Assembly: GCF_030272615.1 (NCBI RefSeq)
Contig: NC_081405.1
Location: forward strand, 23,575,772 to 23,639,771
DNA: 64,000 bases
From: Cryptomeria japonica
Taxonomy: Eukaryota > Streptophyta > Pinopsida > Cupressales > Cupressaceae
Reading direction: 5' to 3'
Below the pieces are notes generated by a model. The model was not told the origin of the DNA. It searched no databases and saw nothing but the letters and a program-made list of their open reading frames with translations. Below are positions 38,805 to 49,049 of the stretch, one piece after another. Positions within the stretch are counted from its first letter, which is position 1; each line of letters begins with the position of its first letter. Position numbers and translations under genes: made by a program.

Positions 38805-39585
38805 TGTAGACACCCAAAATTGTCCAGTCTATTTAATTATCTAAGCTTAATTCTTCTATTAATTAAATAAATCTTTATTTATTTAATTAATTCATTTATC
38901 CTCTTCTAACCTTATTTCTCATTTAAATAAATACATTTATTTATTTAAATTATCCTTTTCCTAAATTAAATAAATATCTTATTTATTTAATTGATCTCAC
39001 TCCTTCTATTAATTAAATAAATCTTTATTTATTTAATTAATTCATTAACCTTTTCTACCCATGACACATGTCATTCATCTCTTAATTCATACACTACCTA
39101 CCCCTTTCATTATTTTATTATTTCTTTTACCTACCCTCTAATCATAGCCGACCTCTTTTACACCTCTCAATCTTATCCCTCCATTTCTTATAGTGTCTTC
39201 TATATAAGGAGATGCTTCCTTCATTATCAACCCTAATCAATCATTCTAATCAATCTATGCCCCCCGTTGACTACTTGACTACACTACGCTTTTGAACATA
39301 GGCGATCCTACTTGCAACCACATTCCGTTCTTTGTTGAGCTCTTGTGCACATAAAATCTGAGAGAAAATATATCAAGCAAGATCAATGGAGATAGGAAGA
39401 ATGGAGATCCAAACCCTATTGGACATGTGATGGTATAATCTTTGTGATTTCATTTGATTTGCATTGTCTTAGGTAATCTTCATATGTTATGGTGGATCTT
39501 TGTTGTTGTTAGGCTAGGGTTTTGTGGTTGAATTCATTTAGCCTTTCAATATCGTTATTATTGTTATCCATTTTCACCATAAACA
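38805..39585 (+). repeat. 3' LTR of element 1
   Basis: 781 bp, TGTAGACACCCAAAATTG to CCATAAACA. It exceeds the 5' LTR by 17 bp, from a 4-bp ATTT and a 13-bp duplication around CAATCATTCTAATC. Confidence 0.95.
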
Positions 39586-39590
39586 CAACC

Positions 39591-40695
39591 AAGGTGTAGC
39601 TAATAACCAAAACCATGTAGTAACAAATAACATTCACAATTATCCACACATGTAACAAGAAACATCTACATGCTCTATCATAACTATATGCCATAATTCT
39701 CCCAAGTTCTCCACAACAAACTATGTGAACATTAACATCTAATAAATAGTCATATAATAAAAAGAGAACTTACAAATCACACTACATAACATATTCTTTT
39801 ACCAATGCTTGAAAGTGTCAAATTGTACCGAGAGTTTGACCTCTTTCATAACGTCAACTAAAAAAGGGTTAGCAATACTCAATTGATCATATCATAGTTA
39901 AAAAATATATATATGTATCTATAACCAAAATGGATGTAAACCTCTCTGAAACCAAGGAAGATCAAACTTAAATGCCTTCCTAAATCCAAGAAGTCAGCCC
40001 AACAACATCTTGTCAACTCCTCATAAAGGACATCATAAATCAAACTCATATACATAAGGAGGTAAATATGTTAAATACTCCTCAAATGAACCATCCAAAA
40101 AAAAAATTTAAAAAGATGAAGATACATATCCATGAAAAGACAAATAAAACATAATGAATCCAAAATAATATGGGCAATCCTATCAAATGATTATTTTTCA
40201 GCTAGGTTCCAAGAGTGGGAGTGAGATTTATCCTCTAGGATACACCAAGTGATAATAAATCTCTCCAAAAATAATCTCCTCTTAGGTCCGTCATGAACTC
40301 ACATCTATATCCAAGTGAAATCTTAGACTTCTTCATAAAACCTCTAAAGAGTAGTTTTCTAAACAAATATCACTAAACTCAAGAGAACTCTAGCCTCACC
40401 TTAGTATCTAAGTATCCATGAGTACCTATATCCAATAAATCCATGCTAAGATCCCAATGTAACAATGCACTCTTATAAAAACCCTAATAACATGACTAAT
40501 ATACTCAATACTAAGAAAGTTATCTTGATCAATGTCAAAGCTCCAACTACTTAATCAAGAATACACCATGATGTCATGATCTAACATCTTCTCCCTGGGG
40601 ATTACATGCTACAATTAACATATTGTATTCCTGTGAGCACCTATATCATGTCAAAAAACTATCACATGATCAAGAGTCCACCATGACACAATACA
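39591..40695. other. Host DNA between element 1 and the copia element, no gene
   Basis: Continues the sequence left of 23,494. AT-rich, with no recognisable gene. Confidence 0.4.
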
Positions 40696-40910
40696 TGTTG
40701 GCACATTCCATCATTCTCACCCGTATGGTTTATTTGGTTATAGTTTGTTTATTTGTTAGTAATTTGTTATAGGTTGTCCATCTATATTAGATAATATTTG
40801 TTACTAGTCAGTTTGATATGGAACCCATAAGTTCCTCATTTATAGCTACTTTATAGCTATATAAACACTTCATTATGTAATTCAAGATCGATGAGTAATA
40901 AACTTTGATA
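40696..40910 (+). repeat. 5' LTR of the copia element
   Basis: TGTTGGCACATTCCATC to AACTTTGATA; a TATA-type GCTATATAAACAC lies near 40855-40867. The expected CA end reads TA in both LTRs. Confidence 0.92.
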
Positions 40911-42258
40911 TGGTATCAAAGCAATATAGATTTTGTTTCTATTATTTAGTGATAAGGAGGATCTCTAAATGCAATTGTGGAAGTTCAAGAGCAGTTGTTT
41001 CGTGGGCAACTTAGGTTATTCCTATTTGTTGAAAATTTTGCAATCAAAGGATTATTACAAAATGGTGGTTTGAACCACAATGTGTGAAATTGAATCTCTC
41101 CCATTTGTAAGGGAAGGCTCCCCATTTGCTTATTATTCTAACTATCTTAAAATAAAATTCTAATTATTAATCCTATTCTAAGATTGGGCATTACACAATC
41201 TCATTCTCTTTCTTCAAATAGATGTTTATCATTTTCTCTCTTTTCAGAAAGGATATTACAATTTAGAGAAAGAATAGTTCAAACAACTTCTAAGTTCCTA
41301 AGAAAAAACCTAGGAGCATATATATGAAATTTACAAGTAAAGAAGCAAAGGTTTTATGAAAGCACTAAGTCTTTTGTTGCTTCGCAGGATGAGAAAATAG
41401 TGATGAAGTTTAAAGTCTTTAGCACACTATTATCTTATCAACCTTTCCTTTTACAAATGAGCTCTATAACCCACTATGAACTCTCTTCGAAATAACAAAA
41501 TGAAGCTCAAAGTATTTATATTGCTATTTACATAAAAATTCATAAACTTTCACTAAAATAACAAGATTAAGCTCAAAGTCTTCAATTTTTTATCTATTTA
41601 CTAATTCTACTAAGCAAATCTTGAACTATGTGCTACAGTTTTACAAAACCGAAATTACTTTACTCTCCAATAATGCTTCAACACATTGTTCTCATCCAAA
41701 CAAATAAGATTCTATAACAAGAATGATATAAGAACATTCTCATCAAGAAACACAATGAATTCAACTCAAAGTTTGAATGCAAAAAATACTTTCCTTTTTT
41801 ATTGAATTTGTAAAATAACAATTTGAACTCAAAGTTTCACTTTTCTCTTCACTTCGATAAAGTTTTGTTGCATAAAATTAAAGATGATGTTTACAATGAG
41901 CATCCTCATATATATAGGAGAGGGGCTATGAGCAAAATTAGGAAAAAAACTCAACTAAGTATGACTAAGTCAAAAGTAGAGTTCTATTTGACTTAAGACT
42001 TGTGCAATCCTAGATGCAAAAATGTATATACAAAATGACACCTGAAGTGTTGATTACCAACTACAAAAATGCACCCACAAATAGAAAGTGTGAAAGATAA
42101 CTAAGTATGCAGAGACACATCCTTCATCAAAAAACATTATATTGTTGCAAGGTAGCTTGTATTTCAATGTCATCTAGTCCTAGAATGCGAAATCTGGCAT
42201 CTGGAGTGGAGTGCAATACTAATTTGAGGAATTCTCAGAGTTAGACAAAAAAGACCAA
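40911..42258. other. Copia leader and gag position, filled with unrecognised DNA
   Basis: After the primer site about 120 bp could be copia leader. From about 41030 on, AT-rich text without gag similarity occupies the place of gag. A nested insertion is suspected but no clean ends or duplication were found. Confidence 0.4.
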
Positions 42259-42813
42259 AAATTTGTAAATCGGACTTATATCCCCAATTTACACTTAATG
42301 TAAATTGGACTTATATGGTATAATGGTGTAGTTTGGGTTTATAACCCCGAACTACACTTATTCATGGGTGAAAAACCAGCTTGGTGTAGTTCGGGGTTAT
42401 AAACCCAAACTACACATGGTCCAGTGTTTTTGGTGTGGTTCAAGGTTATAACCCCAAACTACACTTGGTGAAACACTTGGAAACTCAGTGTAGTTTGGAC
42501 CTACAACCCCGAACTACACTATTGAAAGTGATGATAATTTGGTGTGGTTTGAAGTTGTAACTTCGAACTACACCTCAGTCCATGTTAAAAAAAAAAACAT
42601 ATTGGTGTAATTTGGGGTTATAAACCTAAACTACACCTCGATGAGATGGGACTTTGGTGTAAGTTCGGAGTTGTAACTCTGAACTACACCTAGTGATGGG
42701 ACTAGTAAAGTGTGTAGTTTGGAGTTACAACTCTGAACTACACCAAAAAGGTGTTGATAAAAAACCAAAACATGTATTTCGATGTATTTTGGGTTTGTAA
42801 CCCCAAAATGCAT
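42259..42813. repeat. Array of nine 32-bp near-palindromes
   Basis: Units at 42326-42357, 42384-42415, 42433-42464, 42488-42519, 42542-42573, 42605-42636, 42657-42689, 42712-42743 and 42782-42813. All are 32 bp (one is 33), with spacers of 17-38 bp. The consensus left arm is GTGTAGTTTGGGGTTA and the right arm is its approximate reverse complement, so each unit folds on itself with almost no loop. Arms differ between units in matched pairs, for example GGGGTT/AACCCC, GAAGTT/AACTTC and GAGTT/AACTC. A weaker, older unit lies at about 42262-42292. Non-coding. Confidence 0.9.
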
Positions 42814-43559
42814 ATTTTCTAAAGACAAGTGAAAAATCAAAGTTTAACTCCAAAAATATACCTAAAAATAAAAACTAACTCTTAAAAGAACACTTTATCA
42901 ATTTTCCAAATTGACAATTTGGAATGCAAATCAAGATGACTTCTTGGGGACCAAAATGTGAACGAGAAAAATAGAATTTCACCTCAATCAATGTTCTTAG
43001 AGCACTTGGACTAAAAATTGGAAAAAATTTGTAGGGGTTATCCCATGTTTTCACCAAAGTTGAAATCGGGGATAACAATTCCCACAATTCTTCATATCAC
43101 CAAAGGTTGCGAGCTCGAATCTGGTAGGATCAACTTCTTGCTAGAATAATATTGATGTATTTGACAGTATGATTGCTCCTTCCTCGTTCACTTAATGTAC
43201 CTAGAAGTGGTTTCCAAGCACTGGCGAGTTGGTTGTCATTTTAGTAGTTTTTTTAGACAATATTTTTCTTGGCCTGTCATGCTCTTCTTGCTAACTATTT
43301 TTATCTATCACTAGTGTTGTTCCATTTGCCTTGGTGATTATCATCATTTTCTATCATGAGAACTTGATAATCACCAAGGAAAATGGAAAGATTGTTGCCA
43401 ATGCTACTAAAGTTGGTAAAATATTTAGGCTTTATACAATAGCTAACAATCAAGCCTTAGTGACTAAAGACAATGATCTTTCTATGATTTGACATCGTAG
43501 ATTTGGTCATTTAAGAACTAGTTACTAGGTTAAAACTTATGAGAAAATCATGGTCAAAG
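42814..43559 (+). other. Remainder of foreign segment and start of copia pol region
   Basis: 42814-43130 shows nothing recognisable. From about 43400 copia-like text begins (for example FGHLRTS near 43503, pre-integrase). A perfect 15-bp inverted repeat lies at 43329-43343 and 43365-43379. Confidence 0.45.
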
Positions 43560-44315
43560 GGCTTCCATCACTTAAGAAAGTTGAGTGTTGTTTGTTCTAG
43601 CTGTCTTGCTGGAAAAATAACATAGATCACCCTTCTATCCCAGGGAGAACATGCAAGCCAACACTTGTAGTTGCATACAAATCTATGCGACCCCATGATA
43701 CCTACTCATAAAAGATATAGTTACTTTCATCATTTGGTTGATAATTACACAAGGAAAATGTGGGTATACTATTTGTAGCATAAAGATGAAGCTTTTTCCT
43801 ACATCAAAGAGTTTCACACTCTTGTGGAGAAAGCTATGAATCATCGAATTCATGTACTCCACTCAGATTAAGGGGGGGAATACACCAACATATAATTATC
43901 CACATATCTAAAGGAACATGGAATTCAATGTCAACTGACAACAGCATACACACCTTAGAAAAATGGAGTTTTTGAATGAATAAATTACATCATCGTGGAG
44001 ATGCTCCAAATAATGTTGAAAGATTTTCAACTAGAGCATGCATATTGGGTTGAAGTTGCTCACACAATAGTTTATCTTTTGAATCATGCACCAACCAAAG
44101 CTCTTGATGGAATCACACCAAAAGAAGCATGGATAGCCTGGGTAAAGCCTTCTATCTCTTATATTCATGTTTTTGGATGCAATTCCTATACGCACATTCC
44201 CAAACAAAAAAGGAAAAAGCTAGATGAAAAATCCATGCAATTTATTCTTCTTAGATATAGTAATGAATCTAAGGCATGTCACCTTATGGATCATAACACA
44301 CAAGATATACATTAG
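43560..44315 (+). pseudogene. Copia integrase remnant
   Basis: Shows the pre-integrase and core of a Ty1/copia integrase. These include VDNYTRKMWVYYL near 43737, HVLHSD*GGEYTN near 43852 (the second catalytic Asp region), QLTTAYTP*KNGVFE near 43935 (catalytic Glu region), then an open stretch 43995-44315 with AHTIVYLLNHAPTKALDGIT and IHVFGCNSYTHIPKQKR. Several stops and frame slips are present. It would have joined element DNA to the target, and it is inactive. Confidence 0.85.
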
Positions 44316-44599
44316 TACTTAGAGATGTATTTTTTTATGAGAAGAGCAAGTCAGGTTCTCCTCCCATATCATCACCTACTACAGATAGTGCTCCTATATT
44401 CAACATGGATGGGAAATATGATGGGGATGTTGATAGTCAATCTAATTCAACACTCACAAATGTCACAAAACCTTTACCAATTCGGTATACTAGTACCATT
44501 CATGATGCAAAGCTAGATTGAGATCCAAACACTTCCACTTTAGGTCTGAGGATTCGCAACATGGCTCAAAATGAGGTAAACTTAGCTCTAATGACTATA

Positions 44600-45330
44600 G
44601 TTGTTGAAATTTTTTGAGTTATCTAATGCTCAAGAAGCACTAGAATCAAAGCCTTCGAAAGAGGCTATGGATGTAAAGTATCAATCTCTAATGAAAAACA
44701 ACACTTGGGAGCTTGTTGATCTACCACCTGGTAAGAAAGTAATTGGATGTAAATGGATATTTAAAACTAAATATAAAGTAGATGGTAATATAGACAAACA
44801 TAAGGCTATACTTGTAGCCAAGGGTTATGCCCATAAAGAAGGTATAAACTATGATGAAACATTTGCTCCCATAGAAAATTAGAATTATTTTTTTCTTTAA
44901 TTGCACAATTTGGATGGAAATTGTATTAGATGGATGTAAAAATTGCATTTCTTAATGGACACCTTAAGGAAGAGGTCTATATGATCCAACCAGAGGGATA
45001 CATTGCACCTAGTAAAGAATAAAAGGTATGCAAACTTGGTAAATCCACATATGGTCTCAAACAAGCTCCTAGAGCTTGGTATATTAAAATTGATGAACAT
45101 CTGCTACAAGATGATTTCACTGGGCATCCATATGATCCCAATCTCTACCTCAAAGATCAAAGGGGGGTATTGTGATCATTAATGTATATGTTGATGACTT
45201 GGTTATTATATGCATCTCATAAGCAATGCTTGAAACAACCAAGAATAATCTCAAGAAAGCATTTGATATAACAGATCTCAGGCTACTGCATTATTGTCTA
45301 GGCTTAGAGGTCTAACAAACTAATCACCAT
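44600..45330 (+). pseudogene. Copia reverse transcriptase remnant
   Basis: The open segment 44601-44882 reads NNTWELVDLPPGKKVIGCKW, then KYKVDGNIDKHKAILVAKGY and YDETFAPIEN, the classic start of copia RT. Frame changes follow, and the catalytic box appears as VYVDDLVIICIS near 45183. Stops at several places make it dead. Confidence 0.88.
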
Positions 45331-45910
45331 TGATTTTTATCTAAAAGGGAATATTCCAAGACACTGCTTGAGAAATTTAGAATGATGGATTCCAAACCCA
45401 TGTGTATACCTACGTAATCAGGATTGCAATTATCTATATCTGATACATCTCTTCAGGTGAATGCAACTCTCTATCAATCGATGATTGGAGGTTTGATTTA
45501 CTTGACTTACACCAGACTAGATACTAGTTTTTCTATTAATTATCTATCAATATTCATTAAAGAACAAAAAATGTGTCATTGGAAAGCAAGAAAATGGGTT
45601 TTAAGGTATATCCAAGGTACAATGAATCGTGGTTTGGAATATAAAAGGAATGATCAATTCTTCTTGATAGGGTACATAGATGTAGAGTATGTAGGTTCAG
45701 TTGATGATAGGAGATCCACTTTTGGATTTTTTTTCTTCCTAGGTTCGGGACCTATTTCTTGGGGAAGTAAGAAGCAATCCTAGTTGCTCATTCCTCAATA
45801 GAAGCATAATATCGTGTAGCAAGTGCAATAGTTTGTGAAGCAATTTGGCTACATCACACATTAGAAGGATTAGCCTATAGTCCTCTATTGCGAAAATCAT
45901 AATATTCTCA
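45331..45910 (+). pseudogene. Copia RT end and RNase H remnant
   Basis: The segment 45424-45783 reads VNATLYQSMIGGLIYLTYTR, then RYIQGTMNRGLEYKRNDQFF, VEYVGSVDDRRSTFGFFFFL and ISWGSKKQS, i.e. RNase H of a Ty1/copia element. It ends at a TAG where the family continues. Confidence 0.87.
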
Positions 45911-46119
45911 AGCTTATTTGTAATCTAGTGTTCCATGAACGAACCAAGGATATTGAATTCGATTGTCACTTCATATGAGAACATGATCAACAAAACAACA
46001 TTCAACTCCAATTTTGCTCCACACAAGAACAACGTGTTGATATCTTCACCATGCCTCTTGTATGTGTGAATTTTGATACATTTCAAGGTTCTCTTATTAG
46101 TACCCTTAAACAATGATGT

Positions 46120-46133
46120 AATAAGGGGGAAAA
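46120..46133 (+). other. Polypurine tract of the copia element
   Basis: AATAAGGGGGAAAA directly before the 3' LTR. Confidence 0.8.
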
Positions 46134-46348
46134 TGTTGTCATATTCCATCATTCTCACCCGTATGGTTTGTTTGGTTATAGTTTGTTTATTTGTTAGTAA
46201 TTTGGTATAGGTTGTTTGTCTATATTAGATAATATTTATTATTAGTCAATTTAATATGGAATTTGTAAGTTCCTCATGTATAACTACTTCATAGATATAT
46301 AAACACTTCATTATGTAATTCAATATCGATAAGTAATAAACTCTGATA
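46134..46348 (+). repeat. 3' LTR of the copia element
   Basis: TGTTGTCATATTCCATC to AACTCTGATA; same length as the 5' LTR, with visible divergence of somewhat under 10%, so the insertion is old. Confidence 0.92.
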
Positions 46349-46353
46349 ATACC

Positions 46354-47600
46354 AAACATTCTCTTAACAAAGGATTCCCTATTAAAATTGATTTCATAAA
46401 ATGATACCTCGACCAAAGACTCCAAGAGTCCTCCATGGCTAACCAAGATGTTAAAATCCCTAATCACATGAGGATAACTATCTCCTATTAATGTAATTCA
46501 AGATGTTAAAGTACTCATATCGTAGACAGAAATCATGATCCAGGAGTTTTTCATGACATCCACAACCACTAGACAAAAAATCACTCATCACCAAAAGATA
46601 AATCCAAATGTCACTAGAAAATATCCCATTAAACTATGATACTAAGTTATTCATGGAATAATGATAATAATAATAGCCTAAATGAAGATCACCCATGGTC
46701 CATAATATCAACAACTCTAGAGAATAAAGTATAACCAACATCTCCAAGCTAAGAAGATAAAGTAGGAAATTATCACTATTAAAATTTCTCATTAAACTAT
46801 GTAACCAAGTTATCCATGACATTGTGATAAACAACCATGATACTAGTACCAATAACCAACTATCCAAGCACTCTAACCATCCATCCTCTCATTCAAACAA
46901 ATATTTAATGTGGTGATGAAGGCTCGTAGATACCACAACACACAACAACATAGATTTCTCACAAAAAAATATGAAAGTTCTTATATTGAATTGAAAAATA
47001 AATTACATTACAAAAGTTGGAATCAAAATAGAGGATGAAATCCTCAATAGGTTGCAACACATTACAACTTCTTTCCTCTATTTTCTAGAGCCTTTTGCCT
47101 TATTTTACCCTCAAATGTGCTTACATTTTCTACCTTCCCTCCCTTCTCAAAATTTACCACTTTCGATCCTTCTCCCCTACTCAAAAAAATTATCAAAAAA
47201 TGGTCATTACTAGCCCTTAGGTGTCTTCAGAAAAAACTCACCTACAATGTGCAACTTACCATTCTAGAGCTTTGGAGTATGTTTCAAGTCCCTATGTGCT
47301 CATATGCAAACTAACTAAAAATAGAAACAATGTTATTTTTAGTCATCTTTGAAAATTGAAAGTTCTAAATTAATCTTGAGGACTTTAAAAGAAAATAAGT
47401 TGCATGAATATTTTCCAAGCCAAACAAAAATAAAAATAACAGTTTTTTGGGGTGATGCAAGATTACCCTTAGATCTCGGATGCTCCTACATCATGTGTCT
47501 AAACATATCTTCTAAGATGTACCATGCATTTATTTTACATAATTAGTATATTCATTTGTGTGCAAGTTGTACAATAAACTTTTTTTCTAATAATGAGTAG
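46354..47600. other. Host DNA after the copia element, no gene recognised
   Basis: AT-rich. Short frames at 47117-47314 and 47349-47546 have no known motif. Confidence 0.4.
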
Positions 47601-47744
47601 CTTGTATCATGCAAGTAGAAATAAAAATACTTGCATATTAAATTTTACTATCAATAATTATGATAAAAATGAGAGAGTGTTGTTAGGAGAATTTCACTTG
47701 TATAGAAAGTGGTACGATGATGCTCTACCCTATGTAGTGGCATA

Positions 47745-48085
47745 GTTAATGTTTATTTTGTTTTAGTGTTAGGGCTCAATATGGTTTAAAGTTAGGGCTT
47801 ATTTTGGTTTGATGTTATGCTTAGAATTTAATTTGGTTTAGGGTTAGTATTCATTTTGGTTTAGAGTTTATGTTATCATTTAATTTAGTTTAGGGTTATG
47901 GTTTATTTTGGCTAGTGTTCTAATGATTATGGCTAATTTTAGTTTAGGTTTAATTTGGTTTATTATTCAATTATTATTAGTGCCAGAGTTCAATTCTATT
48001 CAAGGTTAGGGTTGCAAATAAATTTAGTTTATAGTTGGAGCTTGATTTGGTTTAAGATTTGTGTTCATTTTGTTTAAAGTTAGAA
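47745..48085. repeat. Degenerate GGTTTAGGGTTA minisatellite, telomere-like
   Basis: About ten degenerate units of 25-40 bp around TTTGGTTTAGGGTTAGGGCT alternate with T/A-rich links. TTTAGGG is the plant telomere heptamer, but the heptamers are isolated rather than adjacent, so this is an interstitial minisatellite and not a telomere. Confidence 0.65.
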
Positions 48086-48612
48086 TTCAATGACATCTCT
48101 ACAGTGTTTGTGGTTTCACTTCTAGATTCAGGGGAGGCGAAGGAGATGGTGAGATCCATTTGTAGGAAATTGGTGAAGAAAAGTTATTTAGGTGAATTGG
48201 AGGATGTAATGGAGAATGTGGATGATAATAACATGATACCCCTATTGAAAGACTTCTATGTTGTTTGTCATCATGGAAAAGAAGTTACAAAGTTTTCCCT
48301 CCTCAATTTGGCTAATGCCTCAAATTTGTCTCAAAGGTGGTAGGTTGTCGCAAGAAACTCATTATTCCTCAAGAAATTGTTGGATTTGTCTAAGAAAGGT
48401 GTAGCAGGTTGGCTACACAATTATTTGGTGACAAAGGGGTTGATTAGTGATGGTGAGGATGACGAGCCTATCGGGATAAAAGATAAATAAGAAGAAGTGG
48501 TGTCAAGGATGGAGCTATTGAGGGAGGTAGAGCTAGCTGCCCATGAAGACTGTGGCCCTAACTATCCCATGAAGTGTAGAGAATATGAAGCAACATGTGT
48601 TTGGTGAAGAGT
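48086..48612 (+). pseudogene. Unrecognised coding-like fossil (about 175 codons, two stops)
   Basis: One frame runs from about 48059 to 48612, broken only by TAG after SNLSQRW (48341) and TAA after PIGIKDK (48488). It reads SLLDSGEAKEMVRSICRKLV, LEDVMENVDDNNMIPLLKDF, LLDLSKKGVAGWLHNYLV and MELLREVELAAHEDCGPNYP. The balanced composition, charged helical style and codons unlike the AT-rich flanks suggest true protein ancestry. I cannot name the family; it may be part of a transposon gag or of a host gene. Confidence 0.5.
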
Positions 48613-49049
48613 GATCTTATTAAGTAATGTATAGAACCTTATAAATATAAAAAATAAATAAAAATCTATATTTGAATAGATAGTAGAATGGGTTGGGGAA
48701 CTATGTAGCTCTTCCAATTTTGGGATTAATGGTCATATTGGAGCTCGATATAGTTGTTCGTTTGCAATAGAAATAGGTAGATTTCATATGATATTAGGGC
48801 ATTTTGTCTAGTATGATACTGGCCCTATCAACAAAATGTAAAAACTCTTTTTTGGATTTAATATACGGGTGCAACCCCTTAGTTGTTATTTAACAAAAAA
48901 AAATTGTTTACATATATAATATTATCTCAATACTAATAATATATAATAATATACTTTTTAAATAATATAAGTTTAGTACTGATAATAATATATCTATATT
49001 AATCATGGCATAATGGAAATGGATTTTAATAAAGAGAAGGATTTGAACT
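48613..49049. other. AT-rich DNA, no gene
   Basis: Simple A/T-rich sequence between the fossil and the LINE relic. Confidence 0.5.

Larger units (their letters stand above)
40696..46348 (+). mobile_element. Old Ty1/copia retrotransposon with 215-bp LTRs
   Basis: The LTRs 40696-40910 and 46134-46348 are both 215 bp. The 5' LTR is followed directly by TGGTATCAAAGC, the initiator-Met primer-binding site of plant copia elements. The 3' LTR is preceded by AATAAGGGGGAAAA, a polypurine tract. Flanks ATACA (40691-40695) and ATACC (46349-46353) are a near-perfect target duplication. Integrase, RT and RNase H follow in copia order but with many stops. Gag is not recognisable; 41030-43130 is filled by other sequence that includes a hairpin array. 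Confidence 0.9.

Noticed and set aside
42259-42813. CRISPR-like array
   Set aside because: Repeats are themselves palindromes with irregular, partly related spacers, in a eukaryotic transposon context; no cas genes.
43080-43130. tRNA-like phrase GGTTGCGAGCTCGAATCTGG
   Set aside because: Only a B-box resemblance; no A box or cloverleaf could be drawn. No tRNA or rRNA gene was found in the window.
41030-43130. A cleanly bounded nested insertion inside the copia element
   Set aside because: Possible TG and CA ends were tried (for example TGTTGAAAATT at 41030) but no matching target duplication was seen, so it is not called as a separate element.
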